Of a DNA stretch of 7,846 bases, positions 4,995-7,846 are shown piece by piece (the stretch's first letter is position 1; every line of letters starts with the position of its first letter). The position numbers and the translations under genes were made by a program. The stretch is from Prevotella sp. UBA7782 (lineage in GTDB: Bacteria > Bacteroidota > Bacteroidia > Bacteroidales > Bacteroidaceae). Location: assembly GCA_002480935.1 (NCBI GenBank), contig DLDC01000180.1:1-7846 (forward strand), in the 5' to 3' direction. The notes beneath the pieces were generated by a model. The model saw nothing but the letters and a program-made list of their open reading frames with translations, was not told the DNA's origin and did not search any database.

Positions 4995-7846
4995 ATGACA
5001 TTTACCAATTTTATCAAACGACCGGTACTCTCCACCGTGATATCTATTATCTTGGTGCTGCTGGGTACTATCGGTCTGCTGTCGCTGCCTATTGAGCAAT
5101 ACCCTGATATAGCCCCGCCTACCATCATGGTGCAGGCTTCTTACACGGGTGCTGATGCCGAGACGGTGATGAAATCAGTTGCCGTGCCGTTGGAGGAAAG
5201 CATCAACGGTGTGGAAAACATGACATATATGACCTCACAGACCACCAACGATGGTATGTGTATGATTACTGTCTACTTCAAACAAGGCTCTAACGCCGAC
5301 ATGGCTGCCGTGAATGTGCAGAACAGAGTGTCGCAAGCGCAAGCCCTTCTGCCTGCCGAGGTAACCCAGGTGGGTGTTACGGTAACGAAGAGACAGACAT
5401 CTAACGTCATTATGTATGCCCTTACGTCTGACGGACGATATGACGGACAGTTCGTAACCAACTATAACAACATCAACATCGTGCCGCTTCTGAAGCGTAT
5501 CAACGGTGTGGGTGACGTGTCGAGCCCTTCAACGGCCAACTACTCTATGCGTATCTGGCTGAAGCCGGATAAGATGAAGGAGTATGGATTGATGCCTTCT
5601 GACATTGTCGGCGTGCTGGCTGAGCAGAACATTGAGGCCGCTCCGGGTAAGTTTGGTGAGAACAGCGACATGGCCTATGAGTACACCCTGCGTTACAAAG
5701 GCCGTCTGTCTACACCTCTGGAGTATGACAACATCATCCTGACAAGCAAGACAACGGGCGAGACGCTCAAGCTGCAGGATGTGGCAAAGATAGAGCTTGG
5801 CTCGCTGATGTATAACGTGAGCCTGGTTAACGACGGCGTGCCGGCCTGCATGGGTATGGTACAACAGATTGCCGGATCAAACGCTACGCAGATCGCAACC
5901 GACGTGAAGGCTGCCTTGGAGAATGCTCAGAAGACGATGCCACCAGGCATGAAGTACGTTGTTATGTATGATGTAACCGACTTCCTCTTCGCATCTATCG
6001 CCGAGGTAGTAAGGACTCTGTTCATCACACTGCTGCTTGTGTTCCTCGTGGTGTATGTGTTCTTGCAGGACTTACGGTCTACGCTCATCCCTATGATAGC
6101 CGTTCCGGTGGCCCTGATTGGTGCCTTCTTCTTCCTCTGGGTGTTTGGTTTCTCCATCAACTTGCTCACCCTGTCGGCCCTGTTGTTGGCTATTGCCATC
6201 GTGGTAGATGATGCCATCGTGGTGGTAGAAGCCGTCCATGCCAAGCTAGACCAAGGCTATGACAGTGCCCTTGTGGCCGCTATCGATGCCATGAACGAGA
6301 TATCCGGCGCCATCATATCCATCACCTTGGTTATGGCTTCGGTGTTCATCCCTGTGTCATTCATAGGCGGTACGTCAGGTACATTCTATAGAGAGTTTGG
6401 CGTTACGATGGCTGTGTCCATCGTCATCTCGGCAGTCAACGCCCTTACTTTGTCGCCGGCACTCTGCGCTATGCTGCTCAAGCCGCACAAGGAAGAGGAG
6501 AATGCCAAGAACAAGACGTTCATCGCGCGTTTCCATGCCGGCTTTAACAGAGTGTTCGACACCACTCTTAACAAGTATAAAAAAGGTGTAGAGCATGTCT
6601 TCAATCACCGTCTCATCACGGCAGCTATCGTTGTTGTGGGCATCGTGGCACTTGTTATAGGCATGAAGTTCACCAACTCCGGCCTTGTGCCTGATGAGGA
6701 TACGGGTACCATCTTCGTCACTGTGTCGGCTAACCCCGGTACTTCTCAAGAGCGTACCAAGCAGATTGTGGATGAGGTAGACAAGATGTTGGCCAACAAT
6801 CCGGCCATCTTGCACCGCAATGCCATCATCGGTTACAACTTCATAGCAGGCCAAGGCTCTGACCAGGCCACCTTTATCATCAAGCTGAAACCCTTTGAGG
6901 AGCGTGCAGGAGGTCTCTTCGACCGCATCGGACGCGCCATCAAGGACGGCGACCCCATGGCTCTGCTGGTTAATCCCTATGAGCAGAACTCGGTGTTGGG
7001 CATGATATACAAGCAGACAGCATCCATCAAGGACGCACAGATACTGGCATTTGGTCCTCCTATGATTCCTGGTTTCTCCGTTCAGAACGGTGTCACCATG
7101 ACCATGCAGGATAAGACCGGCGGCGACTTGAATAAGTTCTATAACATCACTAAGAACTTCCTCGCCGAGCTGAACAAGCGTCCTGAGGTGCAGCAGGCCA
7201 TGACTTCTTACAACCCTAACTATCCTCAGTACATGGTGGATGTGGATGTTGCCAAGACCAAGCAGGCCGGCATATCGCCCAAGGTGGTTCTTTCGGTGCT
7301 GCAAGGCTATTATGGCGGTCTTTACGCATCCAACTTCAATGCTTACGGAAAGCTCTTCCGTGTGATGGTGCAAGGAGATGTAGCGAGCCGTATGACGCCC
7401 GAAGGACTGACCCGAATATACGTTCGCACGGCATCGGGTGAGATGGCTCCGGTGAGCGAGTTCGTTACTTTGCGCAAGGTGTTCGGCCCGTCTAACATCA
7501 ACCGCTTCAACCTCTTCACGGCCATTAACGTGAGTGTGAACGCCAATGACGGCTACTCTTCAGGCCAGGTTATGAAGGCTATAGAGGAGGTTGCGCAGAA
7601 GAATCTGCCCGACGGATATGGCTATGAGTATTCAGGCTTGAGCCGTTCGGAGGCTGAGTCGAGCAACTCTACGGCCCTTATCTTCGCACTCTGTCTGGTT
7701 TTTGTGTACCTCATTCTGAGTGCACAGTATGAAAGTTACATCCTGCCTTTGGCTGTTGTGCTCTCCATACCGTTCGGTTTGGCCGGCGCCTTTGCCTTTA
7801 CCAATCTCTTTGGGCACAATAACGACATCTACATGCAGATTTCTCT
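4995..7846 (+). CDS. RND efflux transporter, HAE1 (AcrB/MexB-like) family; C-terminal part outside window
   Basis: This inner-membrane proton-driven pump should export hydrophobic or amphiphilic compounds together with the adaptor just upstream. The window shows 950 codons of an expected 1030-1070. The N-terminus has the family pattern F-x2-RP at 6-10, TM1 (about 10-30), then LPIEQYPDIAPP and SYTGADAETV. TM2-TM4 lie at about 336-412. TM4 contains VVDDAIVVVE with Asp405 and Asp406, equivalent to the proton-relay AcrB Asp407/Asp408. SPALCAMLLKP closes the first membrane half. The second periplasmic loop has GLVPDEDTG and a switch-loop-like GYNFIAGQGSDQATF segment. TM8 (about 893-912) and TM9 (about 919-940) precede the cut at NDIYMQIS. 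The relay lysine and later helices lie beyond the window. ATG 4995 matches the usual family start. A TolC-like gene is expected next but is not in view. Confidence 0.96.
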   Translation, partial: MTFTNFIKRPVLSTVISIILVLLGTIGLLSLPIEQYPDIAPPTIMVQASYTGADAETVMKSVAVPLEESINGVENMTYMTSQTTNDGMCMITVYFKQGSNADMAAVNVQNRVSQAQALLPAEVTQVGVTVTKRQTSNVIMYALTSDGRYDGQFVTNYNNINIVPLLKRINGVGDVSSPSTANYSMRIWLKPDKMKEYGLMPSDIVGVLAEQNIEAAPGKFGENSDMAYEYTLRYKGRLSTPLEYDNIILTSKTTGETLKLQDVAKIELGSLMYNVSLVNDGVPACMGMVQQIAGSNATQIATDVKAALENAQKTMPPGMKYVVMYDVTDFLFASIAEVVRTLFITLLLVFLVVYVFLQDLRSTLIPMIAVPVALIGAFFFLWVFGFSINLLTLSALLLAIAIVVDDAIVVVEAVHAKLDQGYDSALVAAIDAMNEISGAIISITLVMASVFIPVSFIGGTSGTFYREFGVTMAVSIVISAVNALTLSPALCAMLLKPHKEEENAKNKTFIARFHAGFNRVFDTTLNKYKKGVEHVFNHRLITAAIVVVGIVALVIGMKFTNSGLVPDEDTGTIFVTVSANPGTSQERTKQIVDEVDKMLANNPAILHRNAIIGYNFIAGQGSDQATFIIKLKPFEERAGGLFDRIGRAIKDGDPMALLVNPYEQNSVLGMIYKQTASIKDAQILAFGPPMIPGFSVQNGVTMTMQDKTGGDLNKFYNITKNFLAELNKRPEVQQAMTSYNPNYPQYMVDVDVAKTKQAGISPKVVLSVLQGYYGGLYASNFNAYGKLFRVMVQGDVASRMTPEGLTRIYVRTASGEMAPVSEFVTLRKVFGPSNINRFNLFTAINVSVNANDGYSSGQVMKAIEEVAQKNLPDGYGYEYSGLSRSEAESSNSTALIFALCLVFVYLILSAQYESYILPLAVVLSIPFGLAGAFAFTNLFGHNNDIYMQIS

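Noticed and set aside
6375..7373. 332-codon minus-strand ORF
   Set aside because: It is fully antisense to the RND transporter, a clear family member. Its His/Val/Leu-rich sequence is typical of a reverse-strand shadow.

Overview
The window looks like a chromosomal segment of a Prevotella-like member of the Bacteroidota. Three lines of sequence evidence point there. Candidate promoters have the TAnnTTTG -7 box typical of the phylum, gene starts lack good Shine-Dalgarno sequences, and the gene set DUF1599 / DoxX-type membrane protein / triosephosphate isomerase is a known Bacteroidales neighbourhood. The genus is inference.

Left part (1-2294, all minus strand): an operon reading leftwards out of the window. 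It starts at a -7 box at 2263-2270. It encodes a two-repeat DUF1599 protein (1684-2241), then a DoxX/MauE-type membrane protein with a periplasmic thioredoxin-like domain, then TpiA, cut off by the window edge. The DoxX gene overlaps the end of the DUF1599 gene by 14 bases. The DoxX reading frame has no stop codon before tpiA: 434 codons run straight into the tpiA ATG in the same frame. As written, the DNA encodes a multi-pass membrane protein carrying triosephosphate isomerase on its cytoplasmic C-terminus. This is the most unusual thing in the window, although a one-base error near the junction would produce two ordinary genes.

Middle (2271-3668): a small stand-alone DEDDh 3'-5' exonuclease gene (minus strand, 2608-3096) lies between two non-coding stretches. 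The first (2271-2607) contains four 22-bp tandem units, most of them palindromic around GGCC. The second (3127-3521) lies between the exonuclease promoter and the efflux promoter, which fire away from each other. It carries a nested inverted repeat and further palindromes.

Right part (3522-7846, plus strand): an RND multidrug-type efflux operon. A promoter at about 3498-3529 is followed by a leader of roughly 130 nt holding a possible 22-codon upstream ORF. Then come the periplasmic adaptor lipoprotein (3669-4952) and, 42 nt later, the inner-membrane HAE1-type RND transporter (4995 to beyond the window). The outer-membrane TolC-like partner would be expected downstream, outside the window. 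No regulator gene is visible beside the operon.

No phage, IS element, CRISPR array, tRNA or rRNA was recognised. Apart from the fusion and the intergenic repeat structures, the window reads as ordinary core-genome content.
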